A DNA stretch of 64,000 nucleotides, from contig JAIXWO010000022.1 in assembly GCA_027491235.1 (NCBI GenBank), positions 780,102 through 844,101 of the forward strand. Reading direction: 5' to 3'. This DNA comes from Sphingomonadales bacterium (lineage in GTDB: Bacteria > Pseudomonadota > Alphaproteobacteria > Sphingomonadales > Sphingomonadaceae). A program made the position numbers and the translations under genes. The notes under the pieces were generated by a model. That model worked only from the letters and a program-made list of their open reading frames with translations. It did no database searches and had not been told where the DNA came from. Shown one piece after another: positions 55,518 to 64,000 of this stretch (within the stretch, counting starts at the first letter, position 1; every line of letters begins with the position of its first letter).

Positions 55518-56976
55518 AATTGTCCGCCACGAACCGGTCGAGCAGACGCACACCAAAGCCGGTTGCGCCCTTATCCCAAACGGCGCCGGGCTTGGAGGCC
55601 CAGACCATGCCGGCAATATCAAGATGCGCCCATTTCACGCCGTCATTGACGAAACGCTGCAGGAACTGTGCCGCCGTGATTGATCCGCCTTCGCGTGGCC
55701 CTACATTCTTGATGTCGGCAATCGGGCTGTCGATCAGCTTGTCATAGGCTGCACTCAGCGGGAAGCGCCACAAGGGGTCACTCGCTGCCTTACCGGCCGA
55801 TGTCAGCTTTTCTGCAAGGCCATCATCGTTGGTGAAAAGCCCGGCATATTCGTGACCAAGCGAGATGATGATCGCGCCCGTCAGCGTGGCAAGATCAACC
55901 ATATAGTCCGGGCTATATTTCTTTTGGACCCAGGTCATTGCGTCACACAGAACGAGGCGGCCTTCGGCGTCGGTGTTGATGACCTCAATGGTCTGGCCCG
56001 ACATCGACGTCACGACATCGCCCGGCCGCTGCGCATTGCCATCGGGCATATTTTCAACCAGCCCGCATATCCCGACGACGTGCGCCTTTGACTTGCGGGA
56101 TGCGAGCGTGAGCATAGCACCCGCCACCGCACCAGCGCCGCCCATATCCCACTTCATGTCTTCCATACCGCCCGGCGGCTTCAGGGAGATACCACCCGTG
56201 TCAAACGTCACGCCCTTGCCGACGAGCACAACCGGCTTGGCCTGCGCGCCCGCAGACCCATCCCACTTCATGACAAGCAGCTTGGGTTCACGAACCGAGC
56301 CCTGCGCCACACCAAGCAACGCACCCATGCCGGCCGCCGCCATTTCGTCACGGCCCAGCACTTCAATCTCAATGCCGAAGTCCTTGAGGCGCGCGCAGCG
56401 CTCTACGAAGGTTGCCGGATAGATGATGTTGGCAGGCTCGGTCACGAGTTCACGGGTCAGGGAAACCCCCTCGACGATGGCTGACTGATGCGCCCATGCG
56501 CCTTCAATGCCCTCGGGCGCGCCGACGATGATGACTTCGGCCAAGGTGGGCTTCTGCTTTTCAGGCAGCTTGGTGCGGTAGGTGTCATAGCGCCAGCCGC
56601 GCAGCACAGCCCCGGCCGCAAGGCGCGCTACAGCCTTCGCCGAAGGCTTGATCGCAAGACCTGCCAGATCAACGGCAACCTGCGTTTCACCCGACGTCAG
56701 CAGGCGCGCTGAAATGGCGGCGCCTGCCTTTTCAAAATCCTCTTCACTGGACTGGCCGACACCGACAAGAAGAAGGCGCTGTGCGCCGCTTGCATGCGCG
56801 ACATGATGCTCCGACACCGCACCCGCTTCCCCTTCAAAGCGGCTCGCCGCAGCGGCAGCACGGATGAGCGTGGCATCGCCGGGGACGGCTGTTTCAGCGA
56901 GCGCATCCTTGGGCACAAGCACCACAACACAGTGCGAACCTTCTGGAAGGGCCGCGGCGAAACGAACTTTGATCAT
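55507..56976 (-). CDS. pepA: Leucyl aminopeptidase
   Basis: M17 aminopeptidase of 489 residues. VGKGVTFDTGG and NTDAEGRLVLCDA hold the two-metal site and catalytic residues. It removes N-terminal residues in peptide turnover and in some bacteria binds DNA. ATG 56976 has TCAGGA upstream. Divergent from lptD; leads pepA-holC-ndk. Confidence 0.95.
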   Translation of the reverse strand: MIKVRFAAALPEGSHCVVVLVPKDALAETAVPGDATLIRAAAAASRFEGEAGAVSEHHVAHASGAQRLLLVGVGQSSEEDFEKAGAAISARLLTSGETQVAVDLAGLAIKPSAKAVARLAAGAVLRGWRYDTYRTKLPEKQKPTLAEVIIVGAPEGIEGAWAHQSAIVEGVSLTRELVTEPANIIYPATFVERCARLKDFGIEIEVLGRDEMAAAGMGALLGVAQGSVREPKLLVMKWDGSAGAQAKPVVLVGKGVTFDTGGISLKPPGGMEDMKWDMGGAGAVAGAMLTLASRKSKAHVVGICGLVENMPDGNAQRPGDVVTSMSGQTIEVINTDAEGRLVLCDAMTWVQKKYSPDYMVDLATLTGAIIISLGHEYAGLFTNDDGLAEKLTSAGKAASDPLWRFPLSAAYDKLIDSPIADIKNVGPREGGSITAAQFLQRFVNDGVKWAHLDIAGMVWASKPGAVWDKGATGFGVRLLDRFVADNFEG

Positions 56977-57130
56977 ATCGGGTCCTGACAATTTTTAGTC
57001 GTTTGAATCGATTCGGGATGTCGTTTGTTAGCGACACGGAAAGGGGCCGCATAGCGGCACACCTGCGAGGTGATTGCAGGATGTTAAGGACAATGCGATA
57101 GGCGCGATTGGAATCGGAAGACAGCCACAC
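56977..57130. promoter_or_regulatory. Divergent promoter region pepA/lptD
   Basis: A 154-bp gap holding a small hairpin (TGTCG with CGACA near 57020). No conserved operator was recognised. Confidence 0.35.
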
Positions 57131-59329
57131 GTGAAATTTGCCCGAAAACTGTTGCTTGCCGTCGCTGCTGCGAAGCTGACCGCTGTGGTGCCCGCCGTCG
57201 CGCAGACCGCTGTTGCAGATCCTGCTGACCAAGTTGAAATCAACTTCGCGGCCGATCAACTCGATTATGATGAGAATGCAGACATCGTAACGGCCAATGG
57301 CGATGTTCGCATGACCCGCGATGGCAACCGCGTGCGGGCCGACCGGATTATCTGGAACCGGAAAACCGGCGCCGTCCGGGCGGAGGGCAACGTGATTGTG
57401 CGCGGGGCCGAGGGTGATCTGGCCTATGGTGACAGTGTTGAACTCAAAGATACGCTGCGCGATGGCGTTGTTGAAAACCTGCTGATCGTCCTAAATGACG
57501 GCGGCCGCCTCGCCGCAAATAGCGGGGCCCGCAAAGATGGTGTGTCGACACTGGAGCGCGCCGTTTACTCGCCTTGCCGCGTGGTGAACGATGAAGGCTG
57601 TCCCAAAGAGCCGATCTGGAAAATCACAGCGCTGCGCGTGACCCATGACCCGGTAAAAAATCGCATCAGCTACAAAAATGCGCGTCTGGAACTCCTTGGC
57701 GTCCCGATGCTCGCCTTACCCGCTTTGTCCCATCCGGCAGATGACCGCGGCGGGACGGGCTTCCTGATCCCCAATATCCAATATACCAAAAATAACGGGC
57801 TGGAAGTCGCAACACCGTTCTACATCCTGTTCGGTTCCAACCGGGATTTGACGCTGACGCCGCACATCTTTTCTGATGTCGCGCCTCTCTTGCAGGCCGA
57901 TTACCGGCATTTGACAAGCAAGGGCGCCTACCAGATCAGCGGCTATGGAACCTATGGGAGACGCCTCAGCACGAGCAACCCGGCGCTCCCTGCCTTTCAG
58001 GACTTTCGCGGCTATCTGGAAGGCAGCGGACGATTTCAGCTGAACCACCGTTGGAGCCTGAGCGGGTCGGCCCGCGTTGCAAGCGACAGGACGTTCCTGC
58101 GCCGCTACGACATTTCCCGAGATGACCGGCTGCGCTCTACCGTTGATCTGGAGCGGATGACCCGCTCAAGCTATTTGTCCATCCAGGGTTGGGCTTTCCA
58201 AACGCTGCGCACAGGTGAGCTCCAAGGGCAGTTTCCAGTGGCGTTGCCGGTGATTGACTGGCGCAAACGCCTGACCGATCCGTTGGCGGGCGGGCAGGTA
58301 GAACTGCAATTGAACAGCCTGTCGCTGGTCCGGTCTGCCGGGCAAGACACCCAGCGCGCCTTTGCCGGGGCCCGGTGGGATCTTCGCCGCATCGTTTCCG
58401 GCGGGCAGGAAGTGAAACTGACGGCCTATGGCCGCGCCGATGCCTATCACACCGACGACATATTGAGCACTGTAACCCCAGATTATCGCGGCCAGCAGGG
58501 ATGGACGGGCCGCGCCATTGGCGCCGTTGCCGCCGAAGTTCGCTGGCCGCTTGTCGGTGCCCTGTTTGGCGGGCAGCAAAGGCTTACGCCGCGCTTTCAA
58601 GTCGTCGGCACACCTCGCACGGCAAATCTCAAGGTTCCCAATGAAGACGCACGGGCCGTTGATCTGGAAGACAGCAACCTGTTCGCGCTGAACCGGTTCG
58701 CTGGCTATGATCGCTGGGAAGACAGTTCCCGCGTGACCTATGGTGTGGACTGGGCATGGGACGCACCTGGCCTGAGGGTCGATGCCAATGTCGGCCAAAG
58801 CTATCGCCTGACATCCAGGCTGACGCCCTTCCCTGACGGCACCGGTCTATATGGACGCACGTCGGACATTGTTGGGCGAACCAATGTCCGCTTTAAAAAT
58901 TACATCAGTTTCACGCACCGCTATCGGCTCGACAAAGACAGCCTCGCCATCCGTCGCAACGAGATCGACGCAACCGTGGGCAACACAAAGACCTATGCCT
59001 CGATCGGTTATCTCCGCCTGAACCGGAACATTGGGCCGCAGCTTGAAGATTTGAGAGATCGTGAAGAAGTTCGCCTTGGCGGCCGCCTGCAGTTTGCGCG
59101 CTATTGGTCCCTCTTTGGATCCACCATCATCGATATGACCGGCCGACGTGAAGATCCCGCGTCGCTGGCGGACGGCTATGAACCGGTCCGTCATCGAATT
59201 GGCCTGACATATGAAGATGATTGCCTGACATTCGGCTTCACTTGGCGGCGTGATTACGACGCCCAGGGGGATGCTTTGCGGGGCAACACCTTCCAATTGC
59301 GGCTATCCTTCCGCAATCTTGGCCGCTAG
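57131..59329 (+). CDS. lptD: LPS-assembly protein LptD
   Basis: Outer-membrane protein of about 732 residues. Signal peptide (KFARKLLLAVAAAKLTAVVPAVAQ), N-terminal OstA/LptA-like jellyroll (FAADQLDYDENADIVTANGDVRM), then a large barrel ending FRNLGR. It inserts lipopolysaccharide in the outer leaflet with LptE. GTG 57131 gives the best signal peptide; a TTG at 57074 would lengthen it without need. Followed by surA, pdxA and rsmA, the classical order. Confidence 0.92.
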   Translation: MKFARKLLLAVAAAKLTAVVPAVAQTAVADPADQVEINFAADQLDYDENADIVTANGDVRMTRDGNRVRADRIIWNRKTGAVRAEGNVIVRGAEGDLAYGDSVELKDTLRDGVVENLLIVLNDGGRLAANSGARKDGVSTLERAVYSPCRVVNDEGCPKEPIWKITALRVTHDPVKNRISYKNARLELLGVPMLALPALSHPADDRGGTGFLIPNIQYTKNNGLEVATPFYILFGSNRDLTLTPHIFSDVAPLLQADYRHLTSKGAYQISGYGTYGRRLSTSNPALPAFQDFRGYLEGSGRFQLNHRWSLSGSARVASDRTFLRRYDISRDDRLRSTVDLERMTRSSYLSIQGWAFQTLRTGELQGQFPVALPVIDWRKRLTDPLAGGQVELQLNSLSLVRSAGQDTQRAFAGARWDLRRIVSGGQEVKLTAYGRADAYHTDDILSTVTPDYRGQQGWTGRAIGAVAAEVRWPLVGALFGGQQRLTPRFQVVGTPRTANLKVPNEDARAVDLEDSNLFALNRFAGYDRWEDSSRVTYGVDWAWDAPGLRVDANVGQSYRLTSRLTPFPDGTGLYGRTSDIVGRTNVRFKNYISFTHRYRLDKDSLAIRRNEIDATVGNTKTYASIGYLRLNRNIGPQLEDLRDREEVRLGGRLQFARYWSLFGSTIIDMTGRREDPASLADGYEPVRHRIGLTYEDDCLTFGFTWRRDYDAQGDALRGNTFQLRLSFRNLGR

Positions 59330-59380
59330 AGAAACCAACACTTGCTAAGGTTGCGTTCAGCACCCGATAGGCATTGGGGC

Positions 59381-59398
59381 CACGCCAAGTTTGGCGTG
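59381..59398. other. Hairpin in lptD-surA gap
   Basis: CACGCCA and TGGCGTG pair over 7 bp around AGTT, 18 bp upstream of the surA ATG. No U run, so probably not a terminator. Confidence 0.4.
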
Positions 59399-59416
59399 TG
59401 AGGGATTAGGACGAGA

Positions 59417-60760
59417 ATGACGTACACGTATCGCAAGATTTTGGCCGCCACTCTTCTGGCGGGTTCGGCGAGTGCAGCGTTGCTGGCGCAAACCGTTTCG
59501 GATGAAGCCACCGCCCCCAGTGTCAGCCTCAATCTGCCCGCGACGATCAACACGATCGGCAAGTTCGACCCGCAGGTCCGCAAGGCGACAGCCATCGTCA
59601 ATGGCGATGTCATTACCGGTACCGATGTCGACCAGCGGCTTGCCCTCGTCATTCTCGCAAACAGCGGTCGCGTTTCAGATGAAGAGCGGGAACGCCTCCG
59701 GGTGCAGGTCCTCCGCAATCTGATCGATGAATCACTGCAGATTCAGGAAGCCAAGGCCAACGAAATCTCGATCAGCCGAGAAGAAGTGAACCAGAGCTTT
59801 GCCCGTGTTGCCGCCAACTTCAAACGCTCGGTTGACGGCTTCAATCAGTATCTGCGTGAGCAGGGATCGTCTGACCGCACCATGAAGCGCCAGATTGAAG
59901 GCGAACTCGCCTGGAGCCGCCTGCTGCGCCGCAAGGTTGAGCCATTCGTCAACGTCAGCGACGAAGAGGTGAAGCAGATTGCCGACCGCCTGACCGCTTC
60001 CAAGGGCACATCCGAATATCGCGTGGGGGAAATCTACCTGTCTGCCACGCCGGAAAATGCGCAGGAAGTTTTCAACAACGGACGTCGCATCATTGAACAG
60101 ATCCGTCAGGGCGGATCGTTCCAAGCCTATGCCCGCCAGTTTTCAGAAGCCTCAACGGCGGCCGTGGGCGGCGACCTTGGCTGGATCCGTCCCGCTCAAT
60201 TGCCCGACTCGCTGGCGCAGGCTGTGCAGGAAATCCAGATCGGCCAGATTGCTGGACCCATTGAAGTGCCCGGCGGCTTTTCAATCCTCTATTTGACCGA
60301 CAGCCGAAAGGTCCTCGTCGCCAACCCGCGCGATGCTGTCCTGAGCCTGCGTCAGATCACCATCAATTTCCCGGCGACGGACACGGACGCACAGATCAAG
60401 ACCAAGGCTGAAGCCTTTGGCAAGGCGGCACAAGCCATGCAGGGCTGCGGTGGTGCCGATGTGTTGGCAAAGACATTCAACGCCGATATCGTCGACAATG
60501 ACCAGATCCGCGTGCGGGACCTCCCACCAGCCCTACAGGACATTCTGCTCGGACTTCAGGTCGGCCAAGTAACGCCGCCCTTCGGATCGCGCGCCGATGG
60601 CGTGCGCGTTTTGGCCTTGTGTGGTCGGGATGACCCGCAAACGACAGATGGTCCCTCACCGGACGCGATTGAAAACCAGTTGCGCGATGAACGCATCAAC
60701 CGTCGTGCGCAAATCTATCTGCGCGATCTGCGCCGCGATGCCATCATCGATTATCGCTGA
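59417..60760 (+). CDS. surA: Periplasmic chaperone/peptidyl-prolyl isomerase SurA
   Basis: A 447-residue exported protein with signal peptide, SurA N-terminal domain (VNGDVITGTDVDQRLALVI) and a parvulin domain at about residues 195-300 (VGEIYLSATPENAQEV, GGDLGWIRPAQLP). It helps outer-membrane proteins such as LptD fold. ATG 59417 follows TTAGGACGAGA. Co-directional with lptD and pdxA. Confidence 0.93.
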   Translation: MTYTYRKILAATLLAGSASAALLAQTVSDEATAPSVSLNLPATINTIGKFDPQVRKATAIVNGDVITGTDVDQRLALVILANSGRVSDEERERLRVQVLRNLIDESLQIQEAKANEISISREEVNQSFARVAANFKRSVDGFNQYLREQGSSDRTMKRQIEGELAWSRLLRRKVEPFVNVSDEEVKQIADRLTASKGTSEYRVGEIYLSATPENAQEVFNNGRRIIEQIRQGGSFQAYARQFSEASTAAVGGDLGWIRPAQLPDSLAQAVQEIQIGQIAGPIEVPGGFSILYLTDSRKVLVANPRDAVLSLRQITINFPATDTDAQIKTKAEAFGKAAQAMQGCGGADVLAKTFNADIVDNDQIRVRDLPPALQDILLGLQVGQVTPPFGSRADGVRVLALCGRDDPQTTDGPSPDAIENQLRDERINRRAQIYLRDLRRDAIIDYR

Positions 60761-60771
60761 TTATCCGCATT

Positions 60772-61764
60772 ATGGAGCCACTGGCCGTCACATTGGGGGA
60801 CCCGGCCGGGATCGGGCCTGAGATTGTCGGCAAGGCTTGGGCTGGACGCAAGGCCCACGATTTACCCTGCTTTTTCGCGGTGGGTGATGAACGTGCGCTC
60901 CGCAATGTCTGGTCCGGCCCGATCAAGCTGATCTCCACCCCATCAGAGGCGCGCGCCGCCTTTGACGATGCCCTGCCGCTCATCAACGTGCATGACGGCG
61001 GCGATACTGTGCCGGGATCCCCGACACTGGAAGGAGCGCGCTGTGCACTCGACACATTGGGGCTGGCCATCGGCATTGCGCAATCCGGACAGGCCGCAGC
61101 GCTCGTCACAGGCCCCGTCTCCAAAAAGAAATTGCAGGAAGTGGGCTTCACCCATCCGGGGCAAACCGAATTTATTGCCGAGCGTTGCGGCGTCTCCGCT
61201 TCGAACGCCGCGATGATGCTTGCCGGGCCCGGCTTGCGGGTCATCCCTATCACCATCCACATCGCGCTGGCCGAAGTGCCAACTGCTTTAACGACGGAGC
61301 TGATTGTCAGCCGTGGACGTGTTGCCGCCAAAGGCCTCACCAAGGATTTTGGTATTGAAGCGCCGCGCATCGCCGTGGCGGGGCTAAATCCCCATGCCGG
61401 CGAACAAGGCTCTATGGGCGATGAGGAAGCGACCATCATCATGCCTGCCATAGAACAACTGCGCGCAGATGGGCTTGATGTTGTGGGCCCCATCGCCCCA
61501 GACGCGCTCTTCACGCCCCATATGCGTGAGAGATATGATCTGGCGCTCTGCATGTACCATGATCAGGCGTTGATCCCTTTAAAGGCTCTGTGCTTCGATG
61601 AGGGTGTCAACATGACGTTGGGCCTGCCCATTATCCGCACCTCACCCGATCACGGCACCGCCTATGACATTGCAGGCAAGGACATGGCCCATCCCGGCGC
61701 GATGATCGCCGCCATCCGCATGGCAGCGCTGGCCGCATCCCATCGCCCCAGCAAGGTCGCGTGA
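60772..61764 (+). CDS. pdxA: 4-hydroxythreonine-4-phosphate dehydrogenase
   Basis: A 330-residue PdxA. Metal-binding histidines are in FTHPGQTEF, MYHDQALIPLK and SPDHGTAYDIAGK; GDPAGIGPEIVGKAW opens the protein. It oxidises 4-phosphohydroxy-threonine for vitamin B6 synthesis. Eleven bases after surA, overlapping rsmA by 4 bp. Confidence 0.96.
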   Translation: MEPLAVTLGDPAGIGPEIVGKAWAGRKAHDLPCFFAVGDERALRNVWSGPIKLISTPSEARAAFDDALPLINVHDGGDTVPGSPTLEGARCALDTLGLAIGIAQSGQAAALVTGPVSKKKLQEVGFTHPGQTEFIAERCGVSASNAAMMLAGPGLRVIPITIHIALAEVPTALTTELIVSRGRVAAKGLTKDFGIEAPRIAVAGLNPHAGEQGSMGDEEATIIMPAIEQLRADGLDVVGPIAPDALFTPHMRERYDLALCMYHDQALIPLKALCFDEGVNMTLGLPIIRTSPDHGTAYDIAGKDMAHPGAMIAAIRMAALAASHRPSKVA

Positions 61765-62606
61765 CTCCCAAGCTTCCGCCTCTACGTGACGTCATCGCAC
61801 GCCACGGCCTCGCGGCGAGCAAAGCGCTCGGCCAAAACTTCCTGCTCGATGGCCAGTTGCTGGATCGGATCGCCGCTGTCCCCGGTGATCTGACGGGAGA
61901 GACCGTCTATGAAGTCGGCCCCGGCCCCGGCGGCCTGACACGTGCGCTACTCAAGGCTGGCGCGAAAGTCGTCGCGGTGGAGCGGGATCGCCGTTGCCTT
62001 CCGGCACTGGAGGAACTCTCGCAGGCCTTTCCGGGCATGCTGACGGTGCGGGAAGACGATGCGCTTGCCATTGCCCTGCCTGATGTCCTGCCAGATGGCG
62101 GCCATATCGCCTCAAACCTCCCCTATAATGTCGGCACAGCTTTGCTCGTGCAGTGGCTTACAGGCGAGGATTGGCCACCGCGTTGGAAGAGCCTGACGCT
62201 GATGTTTCAGCGGGAAGTAGCGGATCGGATCGTGGCGGAGCCCGGCAGTTCTGCTTATGGCCGTCTGTCGATCCTCACCCAGTGGCGGACGACGGCACGC
62301 ATGGCGATGCCCGTGCACAGATCCGCCTTTACGCCGCCACCCAAGGTGATGTCGGCCGTGGTGCATATCACCCCTAAGGAGGCGCCAGAGGGCGTTTCCC
62401 CCAAGGCCATGGAGCAACTGACTGCAGCGGCCTTTGGGCAACGCCGCAAAATGCTGCGACAAAGCCTTAAGGGCCTGCCGGGCGCACTTGATTGTCTGGA
62501 GATGTGCGGCATTGCGAGTGACCGCCGCGCTGAAACGGTATCCGTCGATGAATTCGTCGAACTGGGCCGCGCGTTTAGTCTGCTTTCTTCTCGTCCGCAG
62601 CGCTAA
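61761..62606 (+). CDS. rsmA: 16S rRNA (adenine-1518/1519-N6) dimethyltransferase
   Basis: KsgA-type methyltransferase of 281 residues: GQNFLLDGQLLDRI, SAM loop EVGPGPGGLT and the NLPYNVGT catalytic motif. Start is a GTG inside the pdxA stop (GTGA). Its end overlaps the converging TPR gene by 32 bp. Confidence 0.96.
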   Translation: MTPKLPPLRDVIARHGLAASKALGQNFLLDGQLLDRIAAVPGDLTGETVYEVGPGPGGLTRALLKAGAKVVAVERDRRCLPALEELSQAFPGMLTVREDDALAIALPDVLPDGGHIASNLPYNVGTALLVQWLTGEDWPPRWKSLTLMFQREVADRIVAEPGSSAYGRLSILTQWRTTARMAMPVHRSAFTPPPKVMSAVVHITPKEAPEGVSPKAMEQLTAAAFGQRRKMLRQSLKGLPGALDCLEMCGIASDRRAETVSVDEFVELGRAFSLLSSRPQR

Positions 62607-63105
62607 CCGACGGCGTGGGCGCAACCGCCTGCGCCGACACGATGGCTTGGGTTGACCCCTTTTCAATCGCACTGGCAAGACGTGTCTGTTCCGGGCACGC
62701 ATTCATGCAGATCTTCTGGATACGCGCTAGATTTTCCTTCGCGCGCGTCACGGCGCCCTTTTGGACGAGCGCTTCACCCTGACCGGCAAGCGCGATAATG
62801 TCGTTGGGCTCGATCAACAGCGCTTCCCGATAGAGACGGATGGCCTTACCCGGCAGACCCTGCTTGCGCGCAACAGAAGCGAGTTCAACATAGGCCGCCC
62901 GGTTGCGCGGATCGACAGCGAGTGCTGTTTCCAGCGAGTCATTCGCCTGTTCCAAACGACCCGCCGCTGCATCGGTTATGGCCGCCTTCGTGAGCGACAT
63001 CGACAATGGATTGATCTGGTCATCCGCAATGCGTTTACCAAAGCTCACGGAGGAGACAGTCGCGAGCGCGAGGGACAATGCTACAGCCGGTGCGACAAAA
63101 CGCAT
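62575..63105 (-). CDS. Exported TPR-repeat protein
   Basis: A 176-residue protein with a signal peptide (MRFVAPAVALSLALATVSSVSFG) and two to three TPR-like helix pairs (GRLEQANDSLETALAVDPRN, GLPGKAIRLYREALLIEPND, ALVQKGAVTRAKENL). The C-terminal tail is low in complexity. ATG 63105 follows GGAGAAG. It probably binds a periplasmic partner; none is known. Confidence 0.85.
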   Translation of the reverse strand: MRFVAPAVALSLALATVSSVSFGKRIADDQINPLSMSLTKAAITDAAAGRLEQANDSLETALAVDPRNRAAYVELASVARKQGLPGKAIRLYREALLIEPNDIIALAGQGEALVQKGAVTRAKENLARIQKICMNACPEQTRLASAIEKGSTQAIVSAQAVAPTPSVSAADEKKAD

Positions 63106-63137
63106 AATCTTCTCCAAGGCGTCAGTTGCTCTCATGG

Positions 63138-64000
63138 CTAGCAACTTCTTGCCAGCCGTGCGACAAAAAATCCATCGGTCGCATCGTGGAACGGCGTTAA
63201 CAGGCGGCCTGCACCAGATGGTCGCCCCGTATCTGGCAAAATGCCTTCGGCGCGGAAGCAGGTATGGCGCTGCATAAACGCTTCAATCTGTTCTGCCCCT
63301 TCGCGCTCAAAGAGCGAGCAGACGGCGTAGACGATCACCCCGCCCGGCTTCACAAGATGCGCCGCAATATCCAGAACCTGCCGTTGCAATGCCTCCGTCC
63401 GCGCAAGGCGTTCGGGCGTCAACCGCCAGCGCAGTTCGGGATTGCGACGCCAGGTCCCGCTGCCAGAACAAGGCGCATCGACCAGCACAATATCGGCCTG
63501 CGACCGAAGGTCTTCGAGCGCCTCCATTTCGCGCGCCGGATTGAGCAAGCGGAGTTCGACCTCAGCCCCGGCGCGTTCTGCACGCTTTGGCAATTGCTGG
63601 AGGCGTGTCCGATCCGTATCACAGGCAATGAGCCGCCCTGCCCCCGCCATATCCGCGGCGAGGGCCAGCGTTTTCCCTCCAGCACCGGCGCACAAGTCGA
63701 CCACGATTGCGGCGCCTGCCGCTTGGGCCGCCAGAGAGATCAACTGGCTGCCCGCATCCTGCACTTCAATTAGACCAGACTGATAGGCGTCATCCGCCTC
63801 CACATCGACCGGTGAAGCAAGACGGAAGCCTTGTGATGTGTGCGCAATGGGCACAGCATCAGGATAGAGCTTCAGAACATCGTCGCGCGTCGTCTTCAGC
63901 GCATTGGCCCGCAAATCCAGCGGCGCGCGCTCCAGCAACGCATTGAGTTCTGCACCGTCGATCAACGGCACAAACGCATCCCGCATCCAGGGGGCAACAG
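63138..64000 (-). CDS. rsmB: RsmB/NOP-family rRNA cytosine-C5 methyltransferase, N-terminus outside window
   Basis: The visible 287 residues cover the end of the N-terminal domain and the whole SAM domain: DLCAGAGGKTLALAADM, VDAPCSGSGTWRRNPELRW with the catalytic cysteine, YAVCSLFEREGAEQ with the second one. It methylates 16S rRNA (C967 in E. coli). Reading frame stays open to the window edge, so the start lies beyond 64000. The TPR gene follows on the same strand. Confidence 0.9.
   Translation of the reverse strand, partial: VAPWMRDAFVPLIDGAELNALLERAPLDLRANALKTTRDDVLKLYPDAVPIAHTSQGFRLASPVDVEADDAYQSGLIEVQDAGSQLISLAAQAAGAAIVVDLCAGAGGKTLALAADMAGAGRLIACDTDRTRLQQLPKRAERAGAEVELRLLNPAREMEALEDLRSQADIVLVDAPCSGSGTWRRNPELRWRLTPERLARTEALQRQVLDIAAHLVKPGGVIVYAVCSLFEREGAEQIEAFMQRHTCFRAEGILPDTGRPSGAGRLLTPFHDATDGFFVARLARSC

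Overview
The window reads as a chromosome segment of a sphingomonad-type alphaproteobacterium (Sphingobium/Novosphingobium relatives) that lives on lignin-derived aromatics. The evidence is a complete protocatechuate 4,5-cleavage set (ligABCIJKU plus a LysR regulator), a tetrahydrofolate-dependent vanillate O-demethylase (LigM) with MetF, a LigW-type 5-carboxyvanillate decarboxylase, LigF-type glutathione S-transferases, Calpha-dehydrogenase-type SDRs, a lignostilbene-dioxygenase-type carotenoid oxygenase and TonB receptors. About 51 kb is accessory catabolic DNA. The last 11 kb is ordinary core genome. No transposase, tRNA, rRNA or CRISPR array was seen, and no stretch longer than 300 bases lacks a gene.

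Layout. 1-6393 (-): an operon of MFS transporter, NTF2-like protein, aldehyde dehydrogenase, vanillyl-alcohol-oxidase-type flavoprotein, LigW and a second MFS transporter cut by the window edge. Facing it, 6584-8803 (+): two SDRs and a VOC protein. 8813-12116: ligM-metF (-) divergent from purU (+), the O-demethylation and one-carbon module. 12154-16304 (-): LigF-like GST, SDR, amidohydrolase, aldehyde dehydrogenase. 16396-22479 (-): a flavocytochrome operon (FAD subunit, cytochrome c, small Tat protein, two adjacent GSTs, PQQ quinohemoprotein). 22628-25826: TonB receptor divergent from a MarR regulator. 25855-30585: NTF2-like protein, SDR-aldehyde dehydrogenase pair, SDR and two small SnoaL-like proteins. 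30661-35795 (+) and 35792-41397 (-): two converging operons holding a second PQQ dehydrogenase, NTF2-like, two CmcJ/NvfI-like proteins, DUF3237, NmrA-type reductase, a lignostilbene-dioxygenase-type enzyme and two aldo/keto reductases. 41502-49587: the lig ring-cleavage locus. 49708-52782 (-): glutamine amidotransferase and a second TonB receptor. 52978-64000: glpK, ndk, holC, pepA, then lptD-surA-pdxA-rsmA, a TPR protein and rsmB (cut by the edge).

How it may work together. Outer-membrane receptors and periplasmic PQQ/flavocytochrome dehydrogenases would admit and oxidise aromatic dimers or side-chain alcohols. SDRs, aldehyde dehydrogenases and GSTs would oxidise and break ether linkages. 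NTF2-like proteins and the carotenoid oxygenase could handle carbon-linked (beta-1 or beta-5) dimers through stilbenes. LigW and LigM converge on vanillate and protocatechuate, and the lig genes finish to pyruvate and oxaloacetate. These substrate assignments are inference except for the lig, ligM and ligW steps.

Regulation. A 12-base palindrome (TAACAATTGTTA and close variants) precedes five transcription units between 22.5 and 38.7 kb and lies next to the MarR gene, so much of the middle of the window looks like one local regulon. A second element, TGTRTTRSATACWA, precedes the MFS/SDR, ligM/purU and 16.3-kb aldehyde dehydrogenase units. A third shared word, CTTATACC, lies at both lig promoters. 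These converging operons (30.6-41.4 kb) and their regulon are the best candidate for an undescribed system.
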